From Kiritimatiellia bacterium (GTDB taxonomy: Bacteria > Verrucomicrobiota > Kiritimatiellia > RFP12 > UBA1067): a stretch of DNA of 61,280 bases. This document shows, piece by piece, positions 53,201-60,997 of this stretch. Positions within the stretch are counted from its first letter, which is position 1, and the number at the start of each line of letters is the position of its first letter. Both the position numbers and the translations under genes were made by a program. Below the pieces are notes generated by a model, which was given only the letters and a program-made list of their open reading frames with translations, made no database searches and was not told where the DNA came from. The stretch spans positions 1 to 61,280 of the forward strand of contig JAFWKK010000056.1 in NCBI GenBank assembly GCA_017514235.1, written 5' to 3'.

Positions 53201-53344
53201 TTCACGGGCAAGAGGCAGTACATCGTGCTCGTCAACATCTCCGGCGATACGCAGACATTCGCGTATGGCAAGGGTGTCGCGCAAAAGACCGTCACGATTC
53301 CGCCGCGCAGCGTCATTTCTGAGCTTACGCCTGCGGCAGAGTGA
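50258..53344 (+). CDS. Secreted DUF6259-like glycoside hydrolase, module 3
   Basis: The 1028-residue protein has a signal peptide (RRLMMVAACWAVALSVSA). Residues about 25-650 are beta-sandwich regions, and about 650-930 are a TIM-barrel domain of the DUF6259 type related to clan GH-D enzymes. The barrel contains FQWYCWHQCPFDNNYPELLP, GVLVMPYINGRLWD and NALYLDQIS; the Asp of YLDQ occupies the usual nucleophile strand. A small C-terminal beta domain follows. Substrate is unknown; alpha-linked sugars would fit the clan. An AAGGA sequence precedes the ATG, 39 bases after the beta-solenoid gene. It takes the position filled by DUF4838 proteins in the other two modules. Confidence 0.72.
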   Translation: MRRLMMVAACWAVALSVSAAEEWRFEVAADAPKVVSCPVDASWAKGMETQEVVAVADDGSAVAVPWTLETSGLRPELVWVADGRQRFALRGRTVDASLPETDLAAETVGDAIVVSNSFFSLRHPLNGKGGFPEKIRFVQSGAADDGLFFMDQFVRKNASGGADATPIRCNGSSSARLAFNSPLRAVVEVKAKVADIEAVYRYIYSAWSPLVRVDVLCCQGAGKACSEVWTAGLGWPRESPRYPEYLAKGSDSATPFQKKGEKSRAFSDHWIAFTDGTNAVGVASVFGAVGWDASSSFVYYLLAQRDGWDTMAMARSALLYLGPVQSRDWFDSAFAGVRPQVKVMRDNLQWVPTSPLYVRADATFLEGRGIRLAFDSAERGFNCIGIENRVNHDPAAFCREEQGQAAFWKLAFWKDGSPTNALAIDNLAPCKKSVECMKDRLVFNWRGLSLGDEMGVLDVKATVALTQGGTAAEWRIAVKNRSNRWGLAETTYPLLRNVVKPLEADVLIPKGNYSGRLAKSYQAGQQVGGTSLRYPTSLGTSVQTCAYMLGGTGLQLTALDGKGQTKYIEMPGFDFSIRYPSPDQGVPGTANAPDFAVETAAFSGDWWRVAKRYRAWATRQKWAAKGPLATRADFNRQLGDVGYWIKSDWRHSSPQQVSNFMARAMAEMPGVPLGFQWYCWHQCPFDNNYPELLPEKPGMKEVVSWLKGKGVLVMPYINGRLWDEILPSHAAAVPAAVKNVDGTRYVDKYGGHRLSVMCPTTKLWQKKLDDLCDTMENEIGVNALYLDQISASMPAPCFDRTHGHPLGGGSHWTEGYRELMKTIREKAVKRGVALTSENAAEPYMDSFDAHLTWFGHAYDDVPMLPAVYSGYTVYFSCVSDKRDSLDSYCAQQGEAFIFGCQLDWNDPWILDDAHREHFAFVARLARERIAHKKFLLEGELLGELPTPPGLPTVEVKWNRIGMYYDSTRFRMPAVRGAVWRDFTGKRQYIVLVNISGDTQTFAYGKGVAQKTVTIPPRSVISELTPAAE

Positions 53345-53405
53345 CCTATGGTGCCGTTTTATCAGATTCTGCGGATTTACCGCCCAAACCGTGATGCGGA
53401 TGTGG

Positions 53406-53411
53406 TATAAT
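53406..53411 (+). promoter_or_regulatory. -10 box of the MBL-fold gene, leaderless start
   Basis: GGATGTGGTATAATCAC has TATAAT at 53406-53411. The same GGATGTGGTATAAT string precedes the ATPase gene (46121-46134). The expected start is about one base before the ATG at 53419. Confidence 0.65.
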
Positions 53412-53418
53412 CACATGC

Positions 53419-54351
53419 ATGAAACTGAAAAAGGCCTTAACTGAAGTTACACGCAGGAGATTCGTAGGCGAGGCGCTGGCGGCCAGCGTCATTGGAGCGA
53501 CGGGGAAACCGGCGGCGGCCGCGTCGCAAGCCGATGTCATCGCCAGGTGGCAGGCGGATACGGAACTGGTCTCCCCGGACGTCTACAGGCAGTATCTGCG
53601 CGACGGCGATGCGCGCGGCCTTGTGACGCTGGAGAAGCTTGAAGCCGCAGCCGAAAAGGTGCTGCGCGAGGTGAAGGATGTGGCCGTCGGCGACATCCCC
53701 GCCGTGTGGAGCGTGTATAACATGGGATACATCGTCAAGACGAGGGACTCGCTCTTTTCGATAGACCTCGTCCACAGGCGTGACGCGGAGTTCGCGAAGA
53801 TGCTCGATTTCGCGCTTGTCACGCACAACCACGCCGACCATTGGCGCGGAGGCTTCTATGAGGCGATGGACGGCGCGGGCAAGAAGGTCGTGTCCAACTT
53901 CCTCGACAACTACGGCGTCCGCGACTGGAGGAAGGACGGCGGCTTCACGCGTGCCAGGAAAGTTTTCAAGATAAGGGACGTGGAGGTGCGCACCTCCCTG
54001 ATCGACCACAACGACTATCTCATCGACTTCACGACCGCCTTCGAGATCCGTGTCGGGAACTGGACGCTCTACCACACTGGCGACAGCGGGAAGGGAACGG
54101 AGCCGAAGCTTGAAACCGTCTGGGGGCGCCCCGACCTGTGGCTGTTCTTTCCCGGCTGCGGCATAGACACTGCAAAGGCGGTGGCGAAGATCAACGCGAA
54201 GCGGATAGTGTTCGGGCACCTGTGGGAACTGAGTCACCGCACCGGCCACAGGGGGCGGCTCGACGAGCCGCTGATACGCCGCGCCCTTGCCGCCGCGCGG
54301 CCTGTAGTGGCAAACACCTCGTTCGCCCTGTGGGGCGACAGGATCGCGTAA
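53419..54351 (+). CDS. Tat-exported MBL-fold metallohydrolase
   Basis: The 310-residue protein starts with a twin-arginine type signal (TRRRFVGEALAASVIGATG). The metallo-beta-lactamase fold follows, with the metal motif THNHADHWRGG (about residue 136), a second ligand in LIDHNDYLIDF, and YHTGDSGKG and FGHLWELSH further on. MBL proteins are zinc hydrolases acting on varied substrates; the UlaG-like layout suggests a lactonase or phosphoesterase, but this cannot be fixed. It probably forms an operon with the next gene, a Tat-exported oxidoreductase, 62 bases away. Confidence 0.8.
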   Translation: MKLKKALTEVTRRRFVGEALAASVIGATGKPAAAASQADVIARWQADTELVSPDVYRQYLRDGDARGLVTLEKLEAAAEKVLREVKDVAVGDIPAVWSVYNMGYIVKTRDSLFSIDLVHRRDAEFAKMLDFALVTHNHADHWRGGFYEAMDGAGKKVVSNFLDNYGVRDWRKDGGFTRARKVFKIRDVEVRTSLIDHNDYLIDFTTAFEIRVGNWTLYHTGDSGKGTEPKLETVWGRPDLWLFFPGCGIDTAKAVAKINAKRIVFGHLWELSHRTGHRGRLDEPLIRRALAAARPVVANTSFALWGDRIA

Positions 54352-54413
54352 GCCGCGGCGCTGCGCCGTTTTGGAGGTTCTTGAACAAGACAAACCAAGC
54401 AAAGGAAAGGCTA

Positions 54414-55814
54414 ATGACAATGAAGAGCAAAGGTGGAATCGGCAGGAGAGGCTTTCTCGGGATGGGGGCGTCGGCCTGCGTCGCCGGGCTCGCGGGAGGC
54501 GTGCCGTTCCCTGCGATCGCGTCGGCGCGGGGGGCGAACGGCAAGCTTCGCCACGCCTGCATCGGCTGCGGTGCGCAGGGCAAGGGCGACATAGCGTCAT
54601 TCTCGTCGCACAAGCGTATCGAGATGGCTGCGTTCTGCGACGTTGACCTCAAGATGCTCGAACCGCTCCGCAGCAAGTTTCCTAAGGCGCGCTTCTATCA
54701 GAACTGGCGCGAGATGCTCGACAAGGAAGACCTGGATTCCGTCCTCGTCGCCACGCCTGACCACTCGCATTGCGAGATAATGTGCGAGGTGATGCGCCGC
54801 GGGCTGAACCTTTACGCCCAGAAGCCGCTCTGCCGCTCGTTCGAGGAGTGCCGCAGCCTCGAGTCGCTTGCCGCGTCCTCAGGCGTAGTCACGCAGCTTG
54901 GCACGCAGATTGCGGCGTGGGAGTGTGACCGCCACACGGCTGAAATGCTGCGGCGCGGCAACATAGGCACCGTGAAGAAAGTGTGGCTCTTTTCGAACTC
55001 CGGAGTCTACGCGAAGCTGCTTGAGCGCAAGTGGCCGCTAGAGCCTTCTCCCGTGCCGGACACCCTCGATTGGAAGGGCTGGCTCGCGTCCGCCCCGTAC
55101 AGGCCGTATGTGGCAGGTCATTACCACCCGTTCGTCTGGCGCGTTTGGCGCGACTTCGGGTCCGGCTGGCTGGGCGACATGGGCAGCCACCTGTTCTCGC
55201 CCGTATGGCTGGGCATGGAACTTGGCCGCACGGTGCCGCTTTCCGCGAAGGCGTCCGTCTTCGACTGCGGCTGGAGCGACGAGATGAAGCGCCAGTTCCT
55301 GCCGCTCTATTCGCACGTGACGTGGAAGTTCCCGGGCGTAAAGGCGACTGGAATGGCACCGTTCGAGGTGGAGTGGTGCGACGGGCCCGCTGGCGGGGCT
55401 CTGCCGAAGGAGTTCCTGCCGGAGGGCAAGACGGACGCGATAGCCGGCAATTCCGTCGCTGCGGCCGGGCGCGTTCCCGACGAGTTCCTGCCGCCGGCGC
55501 GGTTCCGCGAGCTCGCGGCCAAGACGCCGCTGGGCGAATTGCCGGTGCAGGGGCGCGTGATAGAGGGTTCGGACGGGTGGCTGATATCGACCCACTTCAA
55601 CCGTCCGCCGGTCGTCCTGGACAAGGAGTGCAAGCCTAAGCCGCTCAATCTCCCGTTCATCGAGCCGGTGCCGAGCCACTACCACGAATACGTGGACTGC
55701 TGCCTTGACGGCGGCAAGGCGCGGAGCGACTTCAGCTGGGCGACCAAGCTGACGGACTGGCTGCTGCTTGGCAGGAAGGCGATCGACAACCCGGGGCAGG
55801 AAGTGACCGTATAG
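54414..55814 (+). CDS. Tat-exported Gfo/Idh/MocA-family oxidoreductase
   Basis: The 466-residue protein begins with a Tat signal (GRRGFLGMGASACVAGLAGG). An N-terminal Rossmann domain follows (LRHACIGCGAQGKGDIASF, VLVATPDHSHCEI), then the family C-terminal alpha/beta domain with GSGWLGDMGSHLFSP. The usual E-K-P lysine motif appears as AQKPLCRS, as in many PVC exported members. Such proteins bind NAD(P) and carry it folded through Tat; known relatives act on sugars and glycosides. The ATG at 54414 is chosen by the signal; upstream codons in the same frame run through the MBL gene. Substrate unknown. Confidence 0.85.
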   Translation: MTMKSKGGIGRRGFLGMGASACVAGLAGGVPFPAIASARGANGKLRHACIGCGAQGKGDIASFSSHKRIEMAAFCDVDLKMLEPLRSKFPKARFYQNWREMLDKEDLDSVLVATPDHSHCEIMCEVMRRGLNLYAQKPLCRSFEECRSLESLAASSGVVTQLGTQIAAWECDRHTAEMLRRGNIGTVKKVWLFSNSGVYAKLLERKWPLEPSPVPDTLDWKGWLASAPYRPYVAGHYHPFVWRVWRDFGSGWLGDMGSHLFSPVWLGMELGRTVPLSAKASVFDCGWSDEMKRQFLPLYSHVTWKFPGVKATGMAPFEVEWCDGPAGGALPKEFLPEGKTDAIAGNSVAAAGRVPDEFLPPARFRELAAKTPLGELPVQGRVIEGSDGWLISTHFNRPPVVLDKECKPKPLNLPFIEPVPSHYHEYVDCCLDGGKARSDFSWATKLTDWLLLGRKAIDNPGQEVTV

Positions 55815-55829
55815 TCCGGCACGTTTTGG

Positions 55830-55835
55830 TATAAT
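55830..55835 (+). promoter_or_regulatory. -10 box of lysC
   Basis: TTTTGGTATAATATGCGG holds TATAAT at 55830-55835. The leader of about 45 bases carries a purine-rich Shine-Dalgarno sequence (GAGGGAAAG) just before the ATG at 55888. Confidence 0.6.
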
Positions 55836-55887
55836 ATGCGGCCGTTCGGCGCAATCGGGCGCCGTGACGGACGGAAAAGAGGGAAAG

Positions 55888-57261
55888 ATGAAGGTCTGTA
55901 AATTCGGCGGCTCGTCGCTGGCCGACGCAGCGCAGCTCAACAAGGTGATAGACATCGTGCTGGCCGACCCGGCGCGGCGCATCGTGGTGGTCTCGGCGCC
56001 GGGGAAGCGCAACTCCGGCGACACGAAGGTCACGGACCTCCTGATCGCGCTTGCGGAAACGGCGCTGCGGGGGGAGAATGCCGAGGCTTCGCTCTCGGCG
56101 GTCGTTGAGCGCTACGCCTGCATGGCCCGCGACCTGAAGCTCGGCGACGAGATCGTCGCCCGCATCGACGGCGACTTGCGCGCGCGTTTGGCGCAGAAGG
56201 ATTCGCTTGGCGCGGCGGAGTTCACCGACCTCATGAAGGCTGCGGGCGAGGACAACAACGCGAAGCTTGTCGCGGTGGCGTTCGAGGCGCGCGGAAAGAA
56301 GGCGCGCTACGCCAGCCCTAAGGACACGGGCATGATCCTGAAGGGCGAATTCGGCGACGCCACGCTCGATCCCGAGAGCTACGCTCGCCTGTCGCGCGCG
56401 TTCTCGAACTTCGAGGGGATAGTGGTGTATCCGGGTTTCTTCGGCTGCACGCGCGACGGGAAGGTCGCCACGTTCCCGCGCGGCGGGTCGGACATAACCG
56501 GCTCAATACTCGCTGCCGCCGTCTGCGCCGACGTGTACGAGAACTTCACCGACGTCGACTCCGTCTATCCGTGCGACCCGCGCATCGTCGAGGAGGTCAA
56601 GAACGGCGAGGGCATTCCGACGATGACGTACCGCGAGATGCGCGAGCTGGCCTACGCCGGCTTCGGCGTGTTCAACGACGATGCGGTCATTCCGGCGGTA
56701 AAGGCGCGCATACCGATCAACATACGCAACACAAACCATCCGTCCGCGCCCGGAACGATGATCCAGCAGTCGCGCCGCGTCGTGCCCGGCACGGTCGTCG
56801 GCATCGCGTCGGCGGACGGCTTCTGCAACATCGTGGTCGAGAAGTACCTGATGAACAGGCAGATCGGCTTCGGGAGGCGGCTTTTGCAGGTGCTGGAGGA
56901 CGCCGGCATATCCTACGAGCACATGCCTTCCGGCGTCGACTCGCAGTGCGTGGTGGTGAAGGAGCATTTCCTGCCGAAGGAACGCGAGCACAAGATCATC
57001 GCGGCGATCAAGGCCGAGCTGTCGCCCGACTTCGTGACCGTCGAGCGCGACCTGACGATGCTGATGGTCGTCGGCGAGGGCATGTGCTACACGCCCGGAA
57101 TGCTGGCGAAGGCCTGCCTTGCGCTGGCGTCCGTCGGCATCTCGATGTCGATGGTGAACCAGGGATCGAGCGAGGTCTCGTTCATGATAGCGATCCGCAG
57201 CCAGGACCGCGACCGCGCCGTCCGTGCGCTCTACAAGGCGTTCTTCGGCGCGGCCACTTGA
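55888..57261 (+). CDS. lysC: Aspartate kinase
   Basis: The 457-residue cytoplasmic enzyme phosphorylates aspartate, the first step to lysine, threonine and methionine. The kinase domain begins VCKFGGSSLAD and contains FPRGGSDITGSILAAAVCAD, YENFTDVDSVYPCDPR and the MTYREMRELAYAGFGVF helix. Two C-terminal ACT domains (from about residue 305) would bind feedback effectors; VNQGSSEVSFMIAI is typical. The chosen ATG has a good Shine-Dalgarno sequence; a GTG 24 bases upstream is in frame but unsupported. It stands alone under its own promoter, followed by rpsT. Confidence 0.92.
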   Translation: MKVCKFGGSSLADAAQLNKVIDIVLADPARRIVVVSAPGKRNSGDTKVTDLLIALAETALRGENAEASLSAVVERYACMARDLKLGDEIVARIDGDLRARLAQKDSLGAAEFTDLMKAAGEDNNAKLVAVAFEARGKKARYASPKDTGMILKGEFGDATLDPESYARLSRAFSNFEGIVVYPGFFGCTRDGKVATFPRGGSDITGSILAAAVCADVYENFTDVDSVYPCDPRIVEEVKNGEGIPTMTYREMRELAYAGFGVFNDDAVIPAVKARIPINIRNTNHPSAPGTMIQQSRRVVPGTVVGIASADGFCNIVVEKYLMNRQIGFGRRLLQVLEDAGISYEHMPSGVDSQCVVVKEHFLPKEREHKIIAAIKAELSPDFVTVERDLTMLMVVGEGMCYTPGMLAKACLALASVGISMSMVNQGSSEVSFMIAIRSQDRDRAVRALYKAFFGAAT

Positions 57262-57287
57262 TTTCGGGGCGCGGAAAAGTGTATAAT
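57258..57287 (+). promoter_or_regulatory. Promoter of rpsT
   Basis: TTGATT (57258-57263, overlapping the lysC stop) and TATAAT (57282-57287) with an 18-base spacer. The -10 is followed by ACGCCC, the common discriminator here. A CAGGAG Shine-Dalgarno sequence lies ten bases before the ATG. Confidence 0.65.
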
Positions 57288-57324
57288 ACGCCCTAAACGT
57301 ACAGAAAACAGGAGTCGGAACAAC

Positions 57325-57603
57325 ATGGCAAACATCAAAGGCGGCCGCGCCGCCCGTAAACGCGATCGGCAGAACGCCAAGGCACGCAAGCGCAACGCGA
57401 CTTGCAAGGCGAAGCTTCATGACGCCCACAAGAAGCTCTTCAAGGCCGCCGACGCAAATTCCAAGGAAGACGCTGAGAAGAAGCTCAGGGAATTCGTCTC
57501 CGGCCTCGACAAGGCGGTGAAGAAGGGCATCATCACGAAGAACACGGCGGACCGCAAGAAAAGCCGCGCTCAGCTGAAGATAAACAAGATGGCCGCCAAG
57601 TAA
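57325..57603 (+). CDS. rpsT: 30S ribosomal protein S20
   Basis: The 92-residue, Lys/Arg/Ala-rich protein matches S20 in length and pattern: an N-terminal [20 protein letters not shown], then helices ending in [18 protein letters not shown]. It binds 16S rRNA in the small subunit. It has its own promoter and probably leads a transcript with pgk, 28 bases downstream. Confidence 0.92.
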   Translation: MANIKGGRAARKRDRQNAKARKRNATCKAKLHDAHKKLFKAADANSKEDAEKKLREFVSGLDKAVKKGIITKNTADRKKSRAQLKINKMAAK

Positions 57604-57631
57604 GGCCGCAGGATTCCCAGGAGGTCCGAAA

Positions 57632-58945
57632 ATGGATAAGATGACTCTGCGCGACGTGCAGCTTGCAGGCAAGCGCGTCGTGATGCGCGTAGATTTCAAC
57701 GTGCCGATGGCCAAGGACGGCTCCGGCAAGATCACCGACGACACGCGCATAGTGGCGGCGCTGCCGTCGATCAAGTACGTGCTTGAGCAGGGCGGCTCGC
57801 TTGTGCTCATGTCTCACCTCGGGCGCCCGAAGGGCGTCAAGCTCGGCGCCGCGCCGAACCCCGACAACGCGGCGTTCACGCTGAAGCCCGTCGCCGAGGC
57901 GCTTTCGGAGAAGCTCGGGCAGGCGGTCAAGTTCGTTCCCGACTGCATGGCGGCGGACGACGTAGTCAAGGCTCTCAAGCCTGGCGAGGTCGCGCTCCTT
58001 GAGAACACCCGCTTCTACAAGGCTGAAGACGGCAAGGTGAAGAAGGACGACGACAAGAAGGGCATTCACCTCACCGACGAGGAGTTCGCGGCGAAGAAGG
58101 CCGAGCTCAAGGCGCAGCGCGCCGAGATGGCGAAGAAGCTCGCCTCCTACGGCGACATTTACTGCAACGACGCGTTCGGCACGGCCCACCGCGCCCACGC
58201 CTCCACCGCTGTCGTGGCCGACTACATTCAGCCTGCGGTCTCGGGCTTCCTGCTCGAGAAAGAGATCCAGTTCCTCGGCGATGCCGTCGAGAACCCGGTC
58301 AGGCCGTTCGTGGCGATCCTCGGCGGCGCCAAAGTCTCCGACAAGCTGGCGGTCGTCAAGGCGCTTCTCAACAAGGTCGATACGCTCATCATCGGCGGCG
58401 GCATGGCCTACACCTTCAAGAAGGCTCAGGGCATCAAGATCGGAACGTCACTCTGCGAGGACGAGCAGGTCGCATACTGCAAGGAGATGCTCGAGGCCGC
58501 TGAGGCGAAGGGCATCAGGATCCTCCTGCCGGTCGACAACATCATCGCGAACAAGTTCCCCGAGACGAAGGACGCCTCCGACATCGAGATGAAGACGATC
58601 GAGGGCGACATTCCAGACGGTTGGATGGGCCTCGACATCGGCCCGAAGTCCGTCGCGCTCTTCGCGGACGCGGTTAAGGACGCAAAGACCGTTGTCTGGA
58701 ACGGCCCGATGGGCTGCTTCGAGTTCGCTCCGCTTTCCAAGGGCACCTACGGCGTCTGCGACGCGGTGGCGACCGTGAAGGCGCACGGCGGCGTCTCGAT
58801 CATCGGCGGCGGCGACAGCGTGAGCGCGGTGAAGAAGAGCGGCAAGGCCGCCGAGATGAGCCACGTCTCCACCGGCGGCGGAGCCTCCCTTGAGTTCCTC
58901 GAAGGCAAGGTGCTTCCCGGCGTAGCGGCGCTTACTGCGAAGTAA
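57632..58945 (+). CDS. pgk: Phosphoglycerate kinase
   Basis: The 437-residue glycolytic enzyme transfers phosphate between 1,3-bisphosphoglycerate and ADP. Family motifs are [51 protein letters not shown], and the nucleotide-binding [10 protein letters not shown] near the end. It is longer than the usual 390-415 residues because of a Lys/Asp/Glu-rich insertion (about residues 131-170, [18 protein letters not shown] onward) between the first lobe strands and [10 protein letters not shown]. An AGGAGGT sequence precedes the ATG. bioDA follows after a hairpin. Confidence 0.93.
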   Translation: MDKMTLRDVQLAGKRVVMRVDFNVPMAKDGSGKITDDTRIVAALPSIKYVLEQGGSLVLMSHLGRPKGVKLGAAPNPDNAAFTLKPVAEALSEKLGQAVKFVPDCMAADDVVKALKPGEVALLENTRFYKAEDGKVKKDDDKKGIHLTDEEFAAKKAELKAQRAEMAKKLASYGDIYCNDAFGTAHRAHASTAVVADYIQPAVSGFLLEKEIQFLGDAVENPVRPFVAILGGAKVSDKLAVVKALLNKVDTLIIGGGMAYTFKKAQGIKIGTSLCEDEQVAYCKEMLEAAEAKGIRILLPVDNIIANKFPETKDASDIEMKTIEGDIPDGWMGLDIGPKSVALFADAVKDAKTVVWNGPMGCFEFAPLSKGTYGVCDAVATVKAHGGVSIIGGGDSVSAVKKSGKAAEMSHVSTGGGASLEFLEGKVLPGVAALTAK

Positions 58946-58974
58946 GCCGCGCAGGGCACAGGCATAAAAATTCG

Positions 58975-59002
58975 TCCCAGTCCCTCGCTAGGAGGGCTGG
59001 GA
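58975..59002 (+). terminator. Hairpin between pgk and the bioD-bioA fusion
   Basis: TCCCAG (58975-58980) pairs with CTGGGA (58997-59002), and CCCT with AGGG inside, around a short loop. There is no T-run after it, so if it terminates it is not a textbook intrinsic terminator. It could also be a processing or attenuation stem. Confidence 0.4.
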
Positions 59003-59023
59003 ACGTCTCTTCCGGCCGTCCGA

Positions 59024-60997
59024 ATGGGCGAGATACTTTTCGTTACTGGCATTGGCACCGGCGTCGGCAAGAGCGTCGTGACCGGCGAACTGGCGCGGCG
59101 GCTGCGCGAGGCCGGCCGCGATGTCATAACCGTCAAGCTGGTGCAGACGGGGAACGTTGGCCGCTCGGAAGACCTCGAACTTCACCGGCGCCTCATGGGA
59201 GGCGTGCGCTTCCCCGAGGACGATGCCGGTCTTACCGCGCCTCAGGTGTTCTCATTTCCCGCCTCGGCCGAGCTCGCCGCGCGCCTGGAGGGCCGCCGCG
59301 TGGATCTCCGGCGCATCGTCCGCTCCGTAAACGCCTGCGCCCGTCGCCGCGAAATCGTCCTTGTCGAGTCCGCTGGCGGGCTGTTCGTTCCGCTTACGGC
59401 GAAGATGCTCGCCATCGATCTCGCCGCGAAGGAGCACTGGCCGGTCGTTCTCGTGACCAACGGGCTTCTCGGATCCGTCAACCAGACGCTTGCGGCCGTC
59501 GACGCCATGCGGCGGCGCGGCGTTGCAATTCGACGCATCGTCTACGACTGGGCGCCAGACGTCGACCCTGTGATCGATGCGGACACGCCGCGCACGCTTG
59601 TCCGCGTGCTTCGCCAGTGGGGCATCGATGCGCCTGTAGAGATGCTCGGCAAGATCGCCGTGCCGGCCGAGGAGCCGGCGGTCCGCAAGGCCGAAGCGCT
59701 CCGCCGCTACGACCGCCGCCGCATCTGGCACCCATACGCCTCGCTGAAGGATCCGCCTCCGGTGCGCGTTGCGGCGTCCGCATCGGGGACGGACATCGTC
59801 CTTGCCGACGGGCGCCGTCTCGTCGATGCCGTGTCGAGCTGGTGGTGCGTCGCCCACGGACACAACCACCCGGAGATTGCCGAGGCCATGCGCCGCCAGA
59901 GCCGCGAGATGTGCCACGTCATGTTCGGCGGCTTCACTCACACGCCCGCCGTTGAGCTTGCCGAGCGCCTGGCCGCTGCCGCGCCTCGCGGACTCGATCG
60001 CGTCTTTTTCGCCGACTCTGGTTCCATAGCCGTGGAAGTCGCCGTGAAGATGGCGCTGCAATACCAGCACGCCAGGGGACGCGTCCGCCGCACGAAGATG
60101 CTCGCGCTAAAGGGCGGCTATCACGGCGACACGGCCTGCGCGATGGCGCTCTCCGACCCGGACGGCATGCACACGCTTTTCGCAGGCATGATGCCGCGAC
60201 ACTTTTTTGCCGACAAGCCGTCCGTGCCGTTCGGCGGACGGTGGAGCGACGGCGCCGGGGACTCGATACGCGAGGCCGTGCGGCGTCACCGCGACGAGAT
60301 CGCCGGCATCGTCTGCGAGCCGGTCATGCAGGCGGCGAACGCGATGAATTTCTATCACCCGAACTACCTTCGGCTCTTGCGCTCGCTTGCCGACGAGAAC
60401 GATTTCGTCCTTGTGTTCGACGAGATCGCCGCCGGCTTTTACCGCACGGGTCCGCGCTGGGCCGCAGGGGCGGCGGGCGTTAGGCCGGACGTGATGACGG
60501 TCGGCAAGGCGCTTACCGGCGGACACATCACGCTAGCTGCGACGCTGGCGTCCGCAAAGGTTGCGGACACGATCTCGAACGGCCGTCCCGGCGCGTTCAT
60601 GCACGGCCCCACCTACATGGCCAACCCGCTGGCTTGCGCGGCGGGTGTGGCGTCGCTTGACTTGTTCGCGCGGTCGGACTACGCGGCACGCGTCAAGCGC
60701 ATTGAGGGCGAGTTGCGTTCGGGACTGGCTCCGGCGCGGACGCTGCCGAACGTATGCGACGTGCGCGTGCTGGGCGCGGTCGGGGTCATCGAAGTGAGGA
60801 GCATGCCGGCCCGCGCCGACATCGATCGCGTCATCGATGCGCACGGTGTATGGCTCCGTCCGTTTGCGAACTTCATCTACACCATGCCGCCGCTCGTCTC
60901 CGACACGGTGACGGTCAGGCGCATCGTCGCGGCCATGCTTGACCTTGCGTCCGCCCCGCCTGGCCCCGCGCCCTCCGACCCAGACTTCCACGAATAA
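59024..60997 (+). CDS. Bifunctional dethiobiotin synthetase-DAPA aminotransferase (BioD-BioA fusion)
   Basis: The 657-residue protein joins two consecutive biotin enzymes. Residues 1 to about 215 are BioD, with the P-loop VTGIGTGVGKSVVTGELA, the substrate region TVKLVQTG, and ESAGGLFVPL. Residues about 222-640 are BioA, a PLP aminotransferase of class III, with IWHPYASLKDPPP, SSWWCVAHGHNHPEI, the FVLVFDEIAAGFYRTG block with the PLP Asp, and the PLP lysine in TVGKALTGGHI. BioA makes 7,8-diaminopelargonate, which BioD closes to dethiobiotin, so fusion may channel the intermediate. No other bio gene lies in the window. The start ATG lacks a clear Shine-Dalgarno sequence. Confidence 0.9.
   Translation: MGEILFVTGIGTGVGKSVVTGELARRLREAGRDVITVKLVQTGNVGRSEDLELHRRLMGGVRFPEDDAGLTAPQVFSFPASAELAARLEGRRVDLRRIVRSVNACARRREIVLVESAGGLFVPLTAKMLAIDLAAKEHWPVVLVTNGLLGSVNQTLAAVDAMRRRGVAIRRIVYDWAPDVDPVIDADTPRTLVRVLRQWGIDAPVEMLGKIAVPAEEPAVRKAEALRRYDRRRIWHPYASLKDPPPVRVAASASGTDIVLADGRRLVDAVSSWWCVAHGHNHPEIAEAMRRQSREMCHVMFGGFTHTPAVELAERLAAAAPRGLDRVFFADSGSIAVEVAVKMALQYQHARGRVRRTKMLALKGGYHGDTACAMALSDPDGMHTLFAGMMPRHFFADKPSVPFGGRWSDGAGDSIREAVRRHRDEIAGIVCEPVMQAANAMNFYHPNYLRLLRSLADENDFVLVFDEIAAGFYRTGPRWAAGAAGVRPDVMTVGKALTGGHITLAATLASAKVADTISNGRPGAFMHGPTYMANPLACAAGVASLDLFARSDYAARVKRIEGELRSGLAPARTLPNVCDVRVLGAVGVIEVRSMPARADIDRVIDAHGVWLRPFANFIYTMPPLVSDTVTVRRIVAAMLDLASAPPGPAPSDPDFHE

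Noticed and set aside
58975-59002. A strong intrinsic terminator after pgk
   Set aside because: The stem is good but lacks a T-run, so I list it only as a possible terminator.
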